Part shown: one piece after another, positions 6,344 to 7,997 of the stretch
How positions within the stretch are numbered: the stretch's first letter is position 1
Layout: each line of letters opens with the position of its first letter
NCBI GenBank assembly: GCA_900556165.1
Contig: USNP01000022.1
Span: forward strand, 1 to 7,997
Source of the DNA: an uncultured bacterium
Lineage (GTDB): Bacteria; Patescibacteriota; Saccharimonadia; Saccharimonadales; Saccharimonadaceae
Length of the DNA stretch: 7,997 nt
Direction: 5' to 3'
Made by a program: the position numbers and the translations under genes
The notes under the pieces: generated by a model
Told to the model about the DNA's origin: nothing
The model's input: the letters and a program-made list of their open reading frames with translations, nothing else
Databases searched by the model: none

Positions 6344-6360
6344 CCCAAAAGGGTTATTTT
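6337..6360. terminator. Bidirectional intrinsic terminator between the 59-aa gene and uvrB
   Basis: AATAACCC and GGGTTATT form a perfect stem around an AAAA loop (centre 6347-6350), with an A-run to the left and a T-run to the right. The small gene's TAA stop is part of the left stem arm. On the minus strand it ends uvrB transcripts directly after the uvrB stop at 6362-6364. As at 1293-1323, one hairpin serves two convergent genes. Confidence 0.88.
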
Positions 6361-6361
6361 T

Positions 6362-7997
6362 TTACGCCATCTTTTTTCGAATCTCTGCAATCTGATCTCG
6401 CAAATCTGCAGCTTCTTCGAAAAGCAAATTTGCGCTTGCAAGATTCATTTGATTCGTTAAATCTTTAATCAAGTTATTCCATTCTTCACGCGGAATTTTC
6501 CTTAAATCTAATTTTGGTTTTTTATCTTTTTGCGGAATAATCGCGCGCAAGCCTTCACCAATCTCACTCGCCACACTTTTTGGTATAATTCCATTTTTAA
6601 AATTATATTCTTGTTGAATTTCTCGTCGTCGGTTCGTTTCATTAATTGCAAGTCTCATTGAACGAGTTATTTTATCAGCATACATAATAACTTTCCCTTC
6701 TTCATGCCTAGCCGCTCGCCCGATCGTTTGAATTAATGCACTTTCTGAACGCAAAAAGCCTTCTTTATCAGCATCCATAATTGCAACCAGTGAGACCTCT
6801 GGCAGATCCAATCCTTCACGCAAAAGATTAATTCCAACGAGAACATCATAAGTTCCTTCACGCAAATCACGCAAAATATCACCGCGCTCCAAAGTATCAA
6901 TTTCACTGTGAATATATGCCGTTTTTACGCCGTTTTCCTCTAAAAATCCGCTCAAATCTTCCGCCATTCGCTTAGTTAAAGTCGTCACCAAAATGCGCTG
7001 TTTTTTCAAAATTCGTTTTTGAATCTCTTCCATCAAATCATCAACTTGGCCGTCAATTTTTCGAACTTCAATCTCAGGATCCAATAGTCCTGTTGGGCGA
7101 ATAACCTGCTGAGCTGGTTTTGGTGAATGTTCAAGCTCAAATTCACCTGGAGTCGCCGAAACATAAATCACCTGATTAATATGTTTATAAAATTCTTCGA
7201 AAGTTAGTGGGCGATTATCAAGAGCAGATGGAAGTCGAAAACCATTATCAACCAGCACAGTTTTTCGCGCTCGGTCACCATTAAACATTCCACGAACTTG
7301 TGGTAAAGTCATATGCGACTCATCAACTAAAAGCAAAAAATCATCCGGAAAATAATCCAGCAAAGTTGCGGGTTGCTCGCCAGCCGAACGCTCAGTTAGA
7401 TAGCGCGTATAGTTTTCGATACCCTTAACAAATCCAGTTTCTCTAAGCATTTCAAGATCATATTTTGTACGCTGAGCTAATCGTTGCGCTTCCAAAAACT
7501 TCTTATTTTTTTCGAAATATTCGTATCGTGCATAAAATTCCTTCTCGATTTGCGGAATTGCGCGTTCAATAATTTCTTTCGGTGTTGCATAGTGTGAATT
7601 TGGGAAAATATCAAAAAACTGCGGTTTTTCAAGAATTTCGCCCGTGAGCGGATTTGTCAAAATCAATCGGTCAATTTCATCACCAAAAAATTCTACTCGA
7701 AAGGCATGCTCATCACGGGAAGCTGGGAAAATCTCCACCACATCCCCACGAACACGAAATCTTCCCCGTTGGAAATCAATATCATTGCGTTCAAACTGAA
7801 TATCGACCAAATCATTCAAAAGTTTATCACGAGAAATCTCTAGACCAGGACGGAGACTCACGACACTATCAGCGTATTCCTTGGGCGAACCCAAACCATA
7901 GATACAAGAGACTGAGGCCACGACAATAACATCATTACGCTCCAAAAGGGCTGAGGTAGCTGAATGGCGGAGCTTGTCAATCTCGTCATTGACAGAA
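6362..7997 (-). CDS. uvrB: Excinuclease ABC subunit B, N-terminal part outside the window
   Basis: UvrB is the DNA-damage-verifying helicase-like subunit that links UvrA recognition to UvrC incision. About 544 residues are visible. The frame stays open to the window edge through INDEIDKLRHSAT-like sequence (here VNDEIDKLRHSAT, about 7955-7993), so the true start lies beyond 7997. By comparison with usual lengths (about 660-680), roughly 110-130 residues with the Walker A motif and most of the beta-hairpin are missing only because of the cut. Visible landmarks are VASVSCIYGLGSP, the Walker B box DESHMTLPQVRG (near 7300-7325), YVSATPGEFE, TLTKRMAEDL, GINLLREGLDLPEVSLVAI, QTIGRAARHEEG (near 6700-6735) and the C-terminal UVR helix hairpin with LLFEEAADLRDQI (near 6375-6440), which binds UvrC. 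No frameshift is seen. The TTG at 7943-7945 encodes an internal Leu and is not the start. Confidence 0.98.
   Translation of the reverse strand, partial: SVNDEIDKLRHSATSALLERNDVIVVASVSCIYGLGSPKEYADSVVSLRPGLEISRDKLLNDLVDIQFERNDIDFQRGRFRVRGDVVEIFPASRDEHAFRVEFFGDEIDRLILTNPLTGEILEKPQFFDIFPNSHYATPKEIIERAIPQIEKEFYARYEYFEKNKKFLEAQRLAQRTKYDLEMLRETGFVKGIENYTRYLTERSAGEQPATLLDYFPDDFLLLVDESHMTLPQVRGMFNGDRARKTVLVDNGFRLPSALDNRPLTFEEFYKHINQVIYVSATPGEFELEHSPKPAQQVIRPTGLLDPEIEVRKIDGQVDDLMEEIQKRILKKQRILVTTLTKRMAEDLSGFLEENGVKTAYIHSEIDTLERGDILRDLREGTYDVLVGINLLREGLDLPEVSLVAIMDADKEGFLRSESALIQTIGRAARHEEGKVIMYADKITRSMRLAINETNRRREIQQEYNFKNGIIPKSVASEIGEGLRAIIPQKDKKPKLDLRKIPREEWNNLIKDLTNQMNLASANLLFEEAADLRDQIAEIRKKMA

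Noticed and set aside
6205..6441. Minus-strand open frame of 78 codons over the uvrB end
   Set aside because: It overlaps the uvrB 3' end and runs through the bidirectional terminator and antisense to the better supported 59-aa gene.
7654..7929. Plus-strand open frame of 91 codons
   Set aside because: It is antisense to uvrB, His/Pro-rich and without initiation signals; a shadow of the uvrB frame.
6362..7945. uvrB start at the TTG at 7945
   Set aside because: The frame continues upstream to the window edge with conserved UvrB sequence (EIDKLRHSAT), so the TTG is an internal Leu codon.

Overview
The window is AT-rich (roughly 35-40% GC by eye), densely packed bacterial chromosome. It uses the standard bacterial code: gatA ends on TGA directly overlapping the next ATG, and no gene needs TGA read as an amino acid. 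Small overlapping housekeeping genes, a GatCAB amidotransferase operon with extra small genes inserted, and a membrane-anchored protein of a type I recall from Patescibacteria (CPR) all point to a CPR bacterium. A Saccharibacteria-like lineage is possible. This is inference; a Gracilibacteria-type UGA=Gly code is excluded.

Layout. Positions 1-1285 (+): the 3' end of an unidentified gene, then complete tyrS. Positions 1293-1323: a symmetric hairpin that can end transcripts from both sides. Positions 1333-1928 (-): a DUF948-type membrane protein followed by a YtxH-type protein, one transcription unit with a near-consensus extended -10 promoter. Positions 2028-6035 (-): a tight operon gatC - gatA - membrane-anchored HEPN-like protein - gatB - 124-aa unknown, with junctions from 7 bp gaps down to 1-nt overlaps. 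Positions 6036-6163: a 128-bp divergent promoter region. Positions 6164-6343 (+): a 59-residue single-pass membrane protein with its own promoter, Shine-Dalgarno site and terminator. Positions 6362-7997 (-): uvrB, missing its N-terminal part at the window edge.

Function. TyrS charges tRNA-Tyr. GatCAB amidates misacylated Glu-tRNA-Gln and/or Asp-tRNA-Asn, so most of the window serves aminoacyl-tRNA supply. UvrB is the damage-verification helicase of nucleotide excision repair. The DUF948/YtxH pair matches the ytxG-ytxH order of Bacillus and is probably envelope or stress related. The most notable items are the HEPN-like gene locked between gatA and gatB, the unlisted 59-aa membrane protein, a probable leaderless gatC transcript, and a strong excess of the palindrome TTCGAA across the window. 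No tRNA, rRNA, CRISPR, insertion sequence or prophage signal was seen, and no gene-free stretch exceeds 130 bases.
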